A stretch of 44,498 bases of DNA, taken from Sphingobium sp. YR768. Lineage in GTDB: Bacteria; Pseudomonadota; Alphaproteobacteria; Sphingomonadales; Sphingomonadaceae. The stretch spans positions 1-44,498 of the forward strand of contig NZ_FOGE01000035.1 in the NCBI RefSeq assembly GCF_900111125.1. The letters run 5' to 3'. The position numbers and the translations under genes are program-made. The notes below the pieces were generated by a model, which worked only from the letters and a program-made list of their open reading frames with translations, was not told where the DNA came from and did no database searches. Of this stretch, positions 32,424 to 41,850 are shown one piece after another (within the stretch, counting starts at the first letter, position 1; each line of letters starts with the position of its first letter).

Positions 32424-34922
32424 ATGTCGCTTACGCCATCCGTCGCTCGCTCTTTCCGCGCGATTGCGCATTCAATTCTTCTGGCCGGGACGACGCTGGG
32501 CGTGACCCTGGTCCCAGGCGCAGCGCAGGCGCAATCCGAAGGTCGCAGTTTTCAGATCACGGCGGGGCCGCTGGAAGACGCGCTTCGCCAATTTACCCGC
32601 CAGTCTGGTGTGCAGGTTGGCTACGATTCTGCCGACGTGCGCGGCCGCACCGCCACTGCGGTCTCCGGCGGGATGAGTGCCCCCGAAGCCTTGTCGAAGC
32701 TTCTGACCGGTACAGGCCTTACCTTCCGCTTTACCGCGGCGACATCCGTGCGTCTGGAATCCGCCCCACAATCGGCCGATGGCGCAATCGCGCTTGGTCC
32801 GGTGCGCGTCGCGGGCGAAGGATCAGGGCGCGACGGTATGCCAGTCAGCCTGACGAGCGATCCCGGAGCAACCGAAGGTACCCGTTCCTATGCGATGAAG
32901 GGGCCGAGCAACACCGCAACCCGCCTCAACCTGACTACACGTGAAACGCCCCAGACCATCAGTGTGCTTACCCGTCAGCAGATCGAGGATCAGCAACTCA
33001 CCAGTGTTGCAGAAATGCTGGAGCAGACGCCGGGCATTTCCGTCCAGCCTTTGGGCAGTGAGCGGTTCACCATCTACGCGCGCGGTTACACTGTCGAAAA
33101 CTACCAGTATGATGGCATCCCCACGACGCTCGACATTGTCAGCCAGGTGTCCCCGCAGGGGCTGGGCGACGCTGTCACCTATGACCGGATCGAGGTGCTG
33201 CGCGGCGCGGTCGGCCTGATGACTGGGGCGGGTGATCCTTCTGCTACCGTCAATCTGGTCCGCAAGCGGCCGACGTCCGAATTCCAGGGGCATGTAGCGC
33301 TGAGCGGCGGGTCGTGGGAGAGGCTGCGTGGCGAGGTGGACATTTCTTCGCCCCTGAATTCTGCCGGGACGATCCGCGCTCGCGCCGTCCTGGCGCATGA
33401 TCAGGGCGAGAGCTTCACCGACTATTACAAGCACAAGAAGCAGGTCGCATATGGCGTCATAGAGGCGGATGTCACGCCGTCGACACTGGTCACGATCGGC
33501 GCCGATTTTCAGCGTAATGACCCGACCGCATTTTCCGCAACGGGCCTGCCGCTCTGGAACAGTGACGGATCGCGCACCGATTTTGCCCGTTCCGCCAATT
33601 CCGCCGCCAAGTGGAGCTACAACAAGCAGGATGTGCTCAATGCTTTCGGTTCAATCCGGCAGGAACTGGGCGGTGACTGGGTCATGCGTCTTGCCGGTAA
33701 TTATCTCCATACCGACCGCAACTATATGGCGGCCTATGCCAGCTGGGGTTTCCCCGACAAGACTACCGGCGAAGGCGTTCGCCTCTATGGCGGGTCGGGA
33801 CAGACCCGGCAGCGGCAGCTTGGCCTCGACCTTATGGTGCAGGGTTCCTTCGAACTTCTCGGCGGCCAGCATGAGATGGTCGCGGGCCTGAGCTATTCGG
33901 ACTACCGTAACTATCATCAGCCCAATCGCGGTACAGGCATCGAGGGGCGCTACGTCAATGTCTTTACGTGGGACAATTATACGGCGGAACCAACATCGCC
34001 TGGTACGCTCTATGACGGCGATACCGTCATCAAGCAGAAGGCTGGCTACGCAACCTTCCGTTTCAAGCCATTGGATGGGCTGTCGTTGTTGGCTGGCGCG
34101 CGCCTGAGCAATTATGATTACAGCTATGACCTGCAATATACGCTGCCCGCGTCGCAGGGAAACAACCGCCTCACCACCTACAAGGAAAGCGCAATCCTGA
34201 CACCCTATGCCGGGATCGTCTATGATGTGGCGCGGGACCACTCCGTCTATGCCAGCATCACCTCCATCTATCGTGCGCAGAGCACCCGGGACCGCAATGG
34301 CGAAACGCTGAAGCCGCGCGAAGGGATGCAATATGAGGTGGGCTTCAAGAGCGCCTTGTTCGACGGGGCGCTGAATACCAGCATCGCCTTGTTCGCCATC
34401 GATCAGGATAATTTTGCGGTTGTCGATACCGGTTACACCGTGCCTGGTACGACTACAGCCGCCTATCAGGCTGTCCAGGGAGCGCGCACGCGAGGCTTTG
34501 ACCTTGAGGCGACAGGCGAGATCACATCTGGGTGGAATGTCAGCACCAGCTTCAGCCACAGCGTGACACGCCGGGATGGTGCACGGCTGACCACGACCGC
34601 ACCCAAGGACATGTTCAAGCTGTGGACCAGCTATCGCTTCGCCGACGATAGAATGACAGTGGGCGGGGGCGTGAACTGGCAGAGCGCATTCTATCTGACC
34701 ACTACGCCCTCTACCGCTCTGGGGCAGGTTACGGCGCGCCAGGGCAGTTATGCGCTCGTCAATCTGATGGGACGCTATGCCTTCACGAATGATTTGTCCT
34801 TGTCGGTCAACGTCAACAATCTGTTCGACAAGGATTATCTCAGCGCGATCGACCAGACCTTCTACGGCTATTATCGCGGCGACCCGCGAAATTTCCTCGC
34901 TACCTTGCGCTATAATTTCTGA
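32424..34922 (+). CDS. TonB-dependent siderophore receptor with STN signalling domain
   Basis: 832 residues. A signal peptide (about 1-37, ending GAAQAQS) is followed by an STN domain (FQITAGPLEDALRQFTRQSGVQVGYDSADV through LLTGTGLTFRF). The plug comes next (RETPQTISVLTRQQIEDQQLTSVAEMLEQTPGIS, YDRIEVLRGAVGLMTGAGDPSATVN), and then the barrel ending in LATLRYNF. It resembles FoxA/FpvA/FhuE-type transducers: loaded receptor signals through the STN domain to the FecR-like protein. A TGATG overlap connects it to the next gene. The siderophore is not identifiable from sequence. Confidence 0.94.
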   Translation: MSLTPSVARSFRAIAHSILLAGTTLGVTLVPGAAQAQSEGRSFQITAGPLEDALRQFTRQSGVQVGYDSADVRGRTATAVSGGMSAPEALSKLLTGTGLTFRFTAATSVRLESAPQSADGAIALGPVRVAGEGSGRDGMPVSLTSDPGATEGTRSYAMKGPSNTATRLNLTTRETPQTISVLTRQQIEDQQLTSVAEMLEQTPGISVQPLGSERFTIYARGYTVENYQYDGIPTTLDIVSQVSPQGLGDAVTYDRIEVLRGAVGLMTGAGDPSATVNLVRKRPTSEFQGHVALSGGSWERLRGEVDISSPLNSAGTIRARAVLAHDQGESFTDYYKHKKQVAYGVIEADVTPSTLVTIGADFQRNDPTAFSATGLPLWNSDGSRTDFARSANSAAKWSYNKQDVLNAFGSIRQELGGDWVMRLAGNYLHTDRNYMAAYASWGFPDKTTGEGVRLYGGSGQTRQRQLGLDLMVQGSFELLGGQHEMVAGLSYSDYRNYHQPNRGTGIEGRYVNVFTWDNYTAEPTSPGTLYDGDTVIKQKAGYATFRFKPLDGLSLLAGARLSNYDYSYDLQYTLPASQGNNRLTTYKESAILTPYAGIVYDVARDHSVYASITSIYRAQSTRDRNGETLKPREGMQYEVGFKSALFDGALNTSIALFAIDQDNFAVVDTGYTVPGTTTAAYQAVQGARTRGFDLEATGEITSGWNVSTSFSHSVTRRDGARLTTTAPKDMFKLWTSYRFADDRMTVGGGVNWQSAFYLTTTPSTALGQVTARQGSYALVNLMGRYAFTNDLSLSVNVNNLFDKDYLSAIDQTFYGYYRGDPRNFLATLRYNF

Positions 34923-35209
34923 TGGCCGGGCTGCGTCATGAGGCGATCGGCAAAGCTGGCCGGCTCATGGCCGCTCTGCTGGGCGGTTATCTCTTCGCTT
35001 GCGCCTGGGCGGTGTTCGTGGCGGCGGTTCTTCCGCTGCCGCGACCACAGGCCGTGCTGATGGCGACCTTGACCAGTTTCGCCGCCTTCCTGGCGATCAT
35101 CATCCTATCGTTCGCCTTCGGCAGCATTGGGCGCTGGTTGATGATCCTTTCGGTAATGACCCTCGCACTTGCCGGGAGCGGACTGGCTTTGTCCGAGGTT
35201 GGCGCATGA
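34922..35209 (+). CDS. DUF3649 small membrane protein (iron uptake)
   Basis: 95 residues with three hydrophobic helices (about 17-38, 46-68 and 71-90). Its size, the GGYLFACAWAVFVAAVLPLPRPQAVL opening, and its place between a siderophore receptor and a PepSY gene fit DUF3649, a small inner-membrane component of siderophore uptake operons. The start overlaps the receptor stop, and its own stop overlaps the next start. Confidence 0.85.
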   Translation: MAGLRHEAIGKAGRLMAALLGGYLFACAWAVFVAAVLPLPRPQAVLMATLTSFAAFLAIIILSFAFGSIGRWLMILSVMTLALAGSGLALSEVGA

Positions 35210-36816
35210 AAAACCAGATGCTCGACCGTCCTCACTCACTGCGACAGTCTATGGCATGGCTACACACATGGGGCGGCCTGATGGCCTGCTGGGCGCTCTT
35301 CGCAATCTTTCTGACCGGTACGATCTGCCTGTTTGAGGGGCCGATCACCCAATGGATGAAACCCGAGCGGACCGAACGGATGATCGGCCATGACGGGGAT
35401 TATAGCAGCGGCCGAGCGGTGGCCTTTGCCCAGAACGAGTTAGCGAAGGTCGCGCGCGGCGCCCATTATTGGACGATTGGCCTTCCCAATGAGGATGATC
35501 CCGACGTCCGCATTTACTGGCTGGCCAATAGCCGTCGCGAAGGGCTCCGGCTCGATCCTGTCAATGGAGCGCGCATTCCGCCGGGGGCTGACCGGCGGAC
35601 CGAAGGCGGCTATCATTTCATCACCTTTCACCATGAATTTCATTCTGGCGTTGTGGGCAGTTGGATCGTCGGCTTCCTCGCTATGGCGATGCTCACGGCA
35701 CTGGTCAGCGGGATCATCATCCACAAGCGGATCTTCAAAGACTTCTTCACGTTCCGGCCGAGTAAGGGAAAACGCTCGTGGCTCGACGCACATAATGTCG
35801 CTGGCGTTCTGACACTGCCCTTTCAGGTGATGATCGCCTACACCGGCCTGACACTGGTCTATTCGCTTTACATGCCTGCTGCGATCCTGACCAATTATCC
35901 AAGCAAGGACGCGTATAGCGCCGACCTACTGCAAAAGCCGGCCCATCGTGAGGAAAGTGGCATTGCGGCTCCGGTCATGCCACTCGATCGTTTACTGCCG
36001 GTCGCGGAGGCCCGCCTCAAGCAGGAGATCAGTCTTATCCATGTCGAACATCCCGGCGACAGCATGGCGTCGGCCTTCGTATATGGTCCCGAACCGTCGG
36101 CCCTGAAGCAACTGGCGCCCGGGCGCGGCCTGATACATTTCGATGCCGTCACCGGCGCGATGCTGGATGTGCGCCTGCCAGAAATGCCGCGCGGCGGCTT
36201 AGCTCAACTCACGCAGGAAGTGCTGAGTGCGTTGCATGAGGCGACCTTTGGCGGCATCATCATCAAATGGCTTTACTTCGTGGCAGGCATTGCCGGCACG
36301 GTCATGATTGGGAGCGGTGCGATCTTGTTCGAGGTCAAGCGCTGCCAGAGGGCATTGGGTGAGTTTGGCGGTGCCACGCCGCGCGTTTATCGACTTATCG
36401 AGATACTGAATATTGCAGCCATCACTGGCCTTGCAATCGCCTGTATTGGCTATTTTTGGGCTAATCGTCTCATCGAGGCGGATATTGCCGGCCGAGCAGA
36501 TCTGGAAGTGCGCGCATTCTTCATGCTCTGGATCCTTGGCCTGGTTCATGCTGCCGCTCGCCCCCGCCGCAAGGCATGGATCGAGCAATTGGCCGGTATA
36601 GCCATGCTTTGCCTTTTACTACCTGTCCTGAATGCTGTGACGACAGGCGACCATGTCATTGCGCAGATTGGCCGGGGAGATTGGCGCAATGCCGGCGTCG
36701 AGCTGGTCGCGATCGCGTTCGGTCTGACGGCAATCGGGATGATCGGTAAGATCCGGACAAAGAAGACATTGTCGCCGTCAGAGCTTCGGCCGGTGCGCAT
36801 GCAAGCCGTGAAATAG
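35206..36816 (+). CDS. PepSY-associated membrane protein, probable ferric-siderophore reductase
   Basis: 536 residues from ATG 35206 (ATGA overlap); the open frame extends upstream in another gene's territory and is not used. Helix 1 is HTWGGLMACWALFAIFLTGTICLF, with the conserved His. Periplasmic PepSY segments include YHFITFHHEFH, and helices follow at about 145-167, 200-222, 343-365, and several near the C-terminus. Compared with the 394-residue PepSY protein at 12530-13714 it has an extra C-terminal four-helix block. Such proteins are thought to reduce or release iron from siderophores at the inner membrane. Confidence 0.9.
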   Translation: MKNQMLDRPHSLRQSMAWLHTWGGLMACWALFAIFLTGTICLFEGPITQWMKPERTERMIGHDGDYSSGRAVAFAQNELAKVARGAHYWTIGLPNEDDPDVRIYWLANSRREGLRLDPVNGARIPPGADRRTEGGYHFITFHHEFHSGVVGSWIVGFLAMAMLTALVSGIIIHKRIFKDFFTFRPSKGKRSWLDAHNVAGVLTLPFQVMIAYTGLTLVYSLYMPAAILTNYPSKDAYSADLLQKPAHREESGIAAPVMPLDRLLPVAEARLKQEISLIHVEHPGDSMASAFVYGPEPSALKQLAPGRGLIHFDAVTGAMLDVRLPEMPRGGLAQLTQEVLSALHEATFGGIIIKWLYFVAGIAGTVMIGSGAILFEVKRCQRALGEFGGATPRVYRLIEILNIAAITGLAIACIGYFWANRLIEADIAGRADLEVRAFFMLWILGLVHAAARPRRKAWIEQLAGIAMLCLLLPVLNAVTTGDHVIAQIGRGDWRNAGVELVAIAFGLTAIGMIGKIRTKKTLSPSELRPVRMQAVK

Positions 36817-36819
36817 CTT

Positions 36820-37155
36820 ATGATACTGCTCGCATTCTTTCTGGCTCATGCTGGTTTCATGGCATTTGGCCTGTCGATGGCGCGTCATCGGCGAGATCTG
36901 CATTTGAAGCCGATTGGAGCGCGACGCGCCACCGGACTGCGCATCTGCGGTTATGGCCTGCTCGGAATTGCTATCTGGCCGTGCTGGATTCTGTTCGCGC
37001 TTTCGGTCGGGATTATCGTCTGGATAGGCATATTATCGGCAGCAGCGATATCGCTGACCGTCCTTTTGGCTTGGCCGCCCTTTCTGGCGATGTGGAGCAA
37101 GGCGTTTCGCCTGACCGCTTCGATGGCCGAGCGGTTACGCGAGGCGGTAAGGTGA
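36820..37155 (+). CDS. DUF3325 small membrane protein
   Basis: 111 residues beginning 3 bases after the PepSY stop. It has three or four hydrophobic helices (ILLAFFLAHAGFMAFGLSMA, GYGLLGIAIWPCWILFALSV, IVWIGILSAAAISLTVLLAW). Size, order and composition fit DUF3325, which recurs with DUF3649 and PepSY genes in siderophore uptake loci. Its stop overlaps the tonB start (GTGA). Confidence 0.82.
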   Translation: MILLAFFLAHAGFMAFGLSMARHRRDLHLKPIGARRATGLRICGYGLLGIAIWPCWILFALSVGIIVWIGILSAAAISLTVLLAWPPFLAMWSKAFRLTASMAERLREAVR

Positions 37156-37871
37156 ACAGTGATATGGATAATTCCGGTCTGCACGGACGCTATCGATCCA
37201 GCGGCAGCAGCCATTTGATCGGCGTTGGCGGCACATGTGCGCTATATGCCATATGTGCCGTCGTGTTTTTCGTCGCACTTTCCACTCAATATGCGAAGCC
37301 TGCGCAGCAAGCGGCGCTGACTGTCCTGTCCCTGAGCGCCCCAGCTTCGCCTCCCGAAATTGAGCCTCGAAAAAGGAAAGCGCCCACGCCGACCGAACAG
37401 AAGGAGGCCCAGCGCGAACCGCCACGAGTGCAACGGATCGAGCCGAGCAAGATTGCGATTTCGCCGGTATCGACGCCGATCCCCATCGCGGGGCCCAGGT
37501 CCGCCGATCCCCGTCCTGTAGAACCGGAACCGGCTGCGCCGAAAACCGCACCTGCGCCCCCCGCGTCGCAGGTGTCCAGCAATGCCCACGACACGTGGGA
37601 AGGTCGGGTACTGGCTGCGCTCAACAAGCATCGGCGCTATCCGAGATTGGCAATGGTACGACGTCAACAGGGCGTACCTTATATCCGCTTCATCATGGAT
37701 CGCGAGGGCAAGGTGCTGTCCTCGCACCTCGAACGCTCATCCGGGGTGTCTGAACTCGATCGCGAAGCGATATCACTGCCTAAGCGGGCCTCTCCGCTTC
37801 CAAAGCCGCCCCAAGACAAGTCTGGTGATACGCTCGAACTGGTCGTGCCCGTGGAGTATTTCCTCAAATAG
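37152..37871 (+). CDS. TonB-family energy transducer
   Basis: 239 residues from a GTG at 37152 with an AGGCGG-type site upstream; the stop of DUF3325 overlaps it. A single N-terminal helix (GVGGTCALYAICAVVFFVALS, about 24-44) precedes a Pro/Glu/Lys/Arg-rich periplasmic spacer (70-160). The TonB C-terminal domain follows (WEGRVLAALNKHRRYPRLAMVRRQQGVPYIRFIMDREGKV, then ERSSGVSELDREAI). The YP motif in HRRYP is the family signature. It probably energises the receptor of this locus. ExbB/ExbD are not in the window. Confidence 0.92.
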   Translation: MNSDMDNSGLHGRYRSSGSSHLIGVGGTCALYAICAVVFFVALSTQYAKPAQQAALTVLSLSAPASPPEIEPRKRKAPTPTEQKEAQREPPRVQRIEPSKIAISPVSTPIPIAGPRSADPRPVEPEPAAPKTAPAPPASQVSSNAHDTWEGRVLAALNKHRRYPRLAMVRRQQGVPYIRFIMDREGKVLSSHLERSSGVSELDREAISLPKRASPLPKPPQDKSGDTLELVVPVEYFLK

Positions 37872-38284
37872 CCGCTTTCCGTCACCGATCGACCGGAACC
37901 TGCCATTCTCCTTAAGACCAATCAGGAGTAAGCGGACCGTCCGATCCTGGGAACGAAGAATCGGCGCCCGAAGGTCTGAAATGGGTCGATTGCGGCCCTC
38001 CTATCTACATTATGATATTGCCGCTCAGAACTACCGCTTGCACACAGGTTAATCAATCTGGGTGATAGCGGGGTGGCGCCGCGAACTTGCAAAACATTGA
38101 AATCCTCCACGGTCGCGCCATCGCCGCGCCCAAACCCGATGGCAAGGGCATTTTTGCTGGTCGCCTCCAACATCTGGCGGTTGGACGGCGCTCGATCGTG
38201 GAGGCCGATCCCGTCCGCGTCCCGGATCCGCGTCGCATAATCAACGTCAACCGGCGCGAGGATCTACCTTGAAGCAACAATGGC
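37872..38284. other. Gene-free stretch after tonB
   Basis: 413 bases between tonB and the converging molybdopterin gene. A minus-strand frame is open for more than 100 codons (about 38260 to 37922) and its first half has coding-like GC-rich third positions (it includes LEATSKNALAIGFGRGDG), but no start site or known domain is seen. No strong terminator was found. Confidence 0.35.
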
Positions 38285-40582
38285 CTAACGCTTTGTCGCC
38301 ACCAGCCGAACCGGGACCGACTTGGCAGCGGGAACGTGGCTTTCCTGCGCATGATGCTCGACCGAGATCAGCATGTTGCATTCGGGATAATAGGCACCCA
38401 AGCACCCGCGCGGGATGGAATAAGGCGTCACGATGAGGCCCTCGCGCCGACGGTGTTGGCCATCGTCTGCGTCGCTTTCCAGCGCGACGATCTGCCCCTC
38501 CGCCAGCCCATGCGCGGCGATGTCGTCGGCATGCATGAACAGGACGTCGCGTGTCCCCTTCACCCCGCGAAAGCGGTCATGATAGCCATAGATCGTCGTA
38601 TTGAACTGGTCGTTGGAGCGCAGCGTCATCAGGCGGAAGCGTCCTTCAGCGCCTGCAAAGCCGGTCGCCGAAAGCCCGCTGGGCGTTAGGAATTCTGCCT
38701 TGCCGCTGGGCGTCAGCCAGACACGGTCCGAGGCCTTGTTGCCTTTCCAAAAGCCGCCTGGCGTGAACATGCGGGCGTTGAAATCCTTGAACACTTCCGG
38801 ATAAGTTTCCTCGATCGCGTCGCGAATCAGGCTGTAGTCGCCAACCCAGGCGTCCCAATCGACCTTGGGATTGGCGGGCAAGATGGCCTTGGCGATCCCT
38901 GCAACGATCGCTGGTTCGGACAAAAGATGCGGGCTGGCAGGTTTGGCCTTGCCGACCGATCCGTGGATGCAACTGGTGGAATCCTCGACCGAGACGGCTT
39001 GAGGGCCGGTCGCCTGTAAGTCCCGCTCGATACGGCCCAGACAGGGGAGAAGATAGGTCATTTTCGCGGCGAACAGATGGTTGCGGTTGAGCTTGGTCGC
39101 AATCTGGACCGACAGGTCGAGGTTCGTCCAGGCAGCTTCCATCGCGATTGTTTCCGGCACGGCCCGCAGGAAATTGCCGCCCAGCGCCACAAAGGCCTTA
39201 ACCGTCCCGTTTATGATGCCCCGACAGCTGGCAACGGTATCTAGCCCCTTCTCGCGAGGCGGCGAGAAGCCATACTGCGCCGCCAGCTTGTCGAGCGGGG
39301 CGAGCTCTGGCTTTTCGGTGATGCCGACGGTGCGCTGGCCCTGCACATTGCTATGGCCGCGCACGGGTGTGGGACCAGCGCCAGGCTTGCCGACATTGCC
39401 GCGCAACAGGAGCAGGTTGACGACCATGCGGACATTCTCGACACCCTTCACATGCTGGGTGAGGCCCATGCCATATATCGCCATCACCGCTTTTGACCGG
39501 GCATAGACGCTGGCGGCCTGTTTCAGGTCGTGACGCGGCAGGCCGCATTCCGCCTCGATTGCGTCCCAATCTACTTTGCGGATGGCGGCGAGGAGGTCGT
39601 CGACACCCTGTGTATGCGCCGCGATGAAGGCGTGGTCGAGCACAGGCATTTCGCCGCGACCGGTCGCGGCGTCGTCCCATTCCACCAGAAATTTCATGAT
39701 GCCCATCATCGCTGCGATATCGCCGCTGGCCTTCACCTGATGGTATTGGGTCGAGATGCCAGTTTCGCGCAGCGTTGCCATCTCGATCGGGTTCTGTGGA
39801 TCAGTGAATCGTTCAAGGCCGCGTTCCTTGAGCGGATTGAAGGTGACGATCTTTACCCCGCGCTTGCGCGCCGCACGCAGATCATGCAGCATCCGCGGCG
39901 CGTTGGACCCGACATTCTGGCCGAAGAAGAAGATCGCGTCGCACGCTTCGAAATCCTGGAGCCGAGTGGTGCCGACAGGCACGCCGATAGCGGCCTTGAG
40001 GCCGACCGAGGTCGATTCATGGCACATGTTGGAACTGTCGGGCAGGTTCTGGCTCCCATACATCCGTGCCATCAGGCTGTACATATAAGAAGTCTCAAGG
40101 CTGGCGCGGCCCGAGGCATAAAAGACCGCCGCCTTGGGATCTAGCAATTTGAGCGCCGCGCCGATATCCGCAAAAGCTTCGGCCCAGGACACGGCAACAT
40201 ATTTATCGGTGGCAGGATCATAGCGTAGTGGGTGGGTGAGCCGCCCGTGCTGCTCCAGATTATAGTCGCGCCAAGTCCGCAGTTCAGTGAGCGTGTGTTG
40301 AGCAAAGAAGTCGGGCGTGGTGCGCAAGCTGGTCAGTTCCCACGCGGTCGCCTTGGCGCCTTCCTCACAGAATTCAGCGGGGTGATGATCGGCGGGCTTG
40401 GGCCATGCACAACTGACACAGGCGAAGCCATCTGGCTTGTTCTGCCGGGCAAGCTCGCGCAAGGCCTCCGCGCCGACTTTTTCGCGCGGCAGGATTTCGG
40501 CGAGCGAACGGACCGACCCCCAGCCGCCTGCCGGCCCCTTAAAGGGCTTGACCTGGGGCTTGTCGGCATCCTGCTTGCTCAT
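38285..40582 (-). CDS. FdhF/YdeP-family molybdopterin oxidoreductase
   Basis: 765 residues. It matches the formate-dehydrogenase-alpha-like YdeP group: FACVSCAWPKPADHHPAEFCEEGAKAT with Cys at 55, 58 and 72, then AEAFADIGAALK, the active-site region SSNMCHESTSVGLKAAIG (C187), MGLTQHVKGVENVRMVVNLLLLRGNVGKPGAGP, and a C-terminal molydopterin-binding domain (RLMTLRSNDQFNTTIYGYHDRFRG). E. coli YdeP is linked to acid resistance; its substrate is uncertain. Only three Cys are seen in the N-terminal motif, so a full [4Fe-4S] set is not obvious. The gene is divergent from a catalase-like gene and close to a truncated fdhD, whose product sulfurates this enzyme class. Confidence 0.9.
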   Translation of the reverse strand: MSKQDADKPQVKPFKGPAGGWGSVRSLAEILPREKVGAEALRELARQNKPDGFACVSCAWPKPADHHPAEFCEEGAKATAWELTSLRTTPDFFAQHTLTELRTWRDYNLEQHGRLTHPLRYDPATDKYVAVSWAEAFADIGAALKLLDPKAAVFYASGRASLETSYMYSLMARMYGSQNLPDSSNMCHESTSVGLKAAIGVPVGTTRLQDFEACDAIFFFGQNVGSNAPRMLHDLRAARKRGVKIVTFNPLKERGLERFTDPQNPIEMATLRETGISTQYHQVKASGDIAAMMGIMKFLVEWDDAATGRGEMPVLDHAFIAAHTQGVDDLLAAIRKVDWDAIEAECGLPRHDLKQAASVYARSKAVMAIYGMGLTQHVKGVENVRMVVNLLLLRGNVGKPGAGPTPVRGHSNVQGQRTVGITEKPELAPLDKLAAQYGFSPPREKGLDTVASCRGIINGTVKAFVALGGNFLRAVPETIAMEAAWTNLDLSVQIATKLNRNHLFAAKMTYLLPCLGRIERDLQATGPQAVSVEDSTSCIHGSVGKAKPASPHLLSEPAIVAGIAKAILPANPKVDWDAWVGDYSLIRDAIEETYPEVFKDFNARMFTPGGFWKGNKASDRVWLTPSGKAEFLTPSGLSATGFAGAEGRFRLMTLRSNDQFNTTIYGYHDRFRGVKGTRDVLFMHADDIAAHGLAEGQIVALESDADDGQHRRREGLIVTPYSIPRGCLGAYYPECNMLISVEHHAQESHVPAAKSVPVRLVATKR

Positions 40583-40700
40583 GCGCGCTTATCCTTGACT
40601 TCAATCAACTCGCCCGGAAATCCGACGAAATCGCGGCGTGGCAGGGGAACGGGCGGCACGATGAATGGTTCATCGACAAACCGTACCGAAAGGATCGTCC

Positions 40701-41786
40701 ATGACGCAGCCCGTGCCGTTCACCCCCTCTGTCGAGACCATCGCGCCGGATGAGCAGGAGACGATTGCCGCACTCGAGGAGCAGTTCAAGATCATCCTCG
40801 ATACTACGTCCAAGGATTATGGCCATGCCGTCCGATCTGTCCATGCCAAGGGCCATGGCATCGCGCGCGGCCGGTTGGACGTCGCGACGGGATTGCCGCC
40901 CGAACTGGCGCAAGGCCTGTTCGCGGCGCCAGGAAGCTATGAGGCGGTGTTTCGGCTGTCCACCAATGCCGGCGACATATTGGACGATTCGATCATGCTG
41001 CCGCGCGGCCTGGCGCTCAAGATCATCGGCGTGGAAGGCGAACGTCTGCCCGGATCGGAAGGCGACCATACGCAGGATTTCGTCATGGTGAACGGCCCCG
41101 CCTTCGCTGCGCCCGACCCCAAGAAATTCCTTGGCAACCTGAAGCTGCTGGCGAAGACGACGGACAAGGCCGAAGGGGCCAAGAAAGCCTTATCGGCGGT
41201 CTTCCGCACGGCGGAAGCGGCGCTGGAGGCTGTGGGCGGCGAATCCTCCTTTCTCCAAACCCTGGGCGGCGCGAAGCCGGTGCATCCCCTGGGTGCGACC
41301 TATTACACGCAGACGCCGTTCCGTTACGGCGCCTATATCGCCAAATTTTCGCTCGTGCCTGTCTCGGGCATCAAAGACTATGCGGATGAGACGATCAACG
41401 CGACCGGCCGCCCGGACGCCATTCGCACGGCAGTGAACGAACTGCTGATCGAACAGGGCGGAGTTTGGGAATTGCAGGTCCAGCTGTGCACCGATCTTAA
41501 TGCGATGCCGATCGAAGATGCGTCGGTGGTGTGGGACGAGGAACTAAGCCCCTTCCGCACCGTCGCGACGCTGACTGTCGATCCGCAGCCCGGCTGGCAA
41601 CTGGGCGTGACCGAGAAGACGGAAGATGCCCTGTCGTTCAGTCCGTGGCATGGCCTGGCAGCCCACCAGCCGCTGGGCGGTGTCAATCGTGCGCGCCAGA
41701 GCCCATATCACATGTCAGCCGACTATCGCGGCACGTTCAACGGTTGTCCCATGCATGAACCAGAGCGGATCAGCGAACTGTCCTGA
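40701..41786 (+). CDS. Catalase-family haem protein
   Basis: 361 residues from ATG 40701 (AAAGGATCG upstream). It is shorter than classical catalases (about 480) and belongs to the small catalase-like group. The catalytic His region is RSVHAKGHGIARGRLDV, substrate-channel residues are FRLSTNAGDILDD, and the probable haem Tyr lies in FRYGAYIAKFSLVP. DHTQDFVMVNGPAF is the equivalent of the catalase distal Asn segment. It may act on lipid hydroperoxides or peroxide. It is divergent from the YdeP-like gene, and an fdhD remnant follows 64 bases later. Confidence 0.85.
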   Translation: MTQPVPFTPSVETIAPDEQETIAALEEQFKIILDTTSKDYGHAVRSVHAKGHGIARGRLDVATGLPPELAQGLFAAPGSYEAVFRLSTNAGDILDDSIMLPRGLALKIIGVEGERLPGSEGDHTQDFVMVNGPAFAAPDPKKFLGNLKLLAKTTDKAEGAKKALSAVFRTAEAALEAVGGESSFLQTLGGAKPVHPLGATYYTQTPFRYGAYIAKFSLVPVSGIKDYADETINATGRPDAIRTAVNELLIEQGGVWELQVQLCTDLNAMPIEDASVVWDEELSPFRTVATLTVDPQPGWQLGVTEKTEDALSFSPWHGLAAHQPLGGVNRARQSPYHMSADYRGTFNGCPMHEPERISELS

Positions 41787-41850
41787 CATGGCACCCTTCA
41801 TGAAGAGCTAGGGTGAACCGGGCAACTGCTCGGCAAACGAGCCGTGGGGC

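Noticed and set aside
33651..34559. 302-codon minus-strand open frame
   Set aside because: It is antisense to the barrel of the TonB-dependent receptor.
41786..41820. CACCCT...AGGGTG hairpin after the catalase gene as terminator
   Set aside because: The loop is 12 bases and there is no T-run, so support is too weak.
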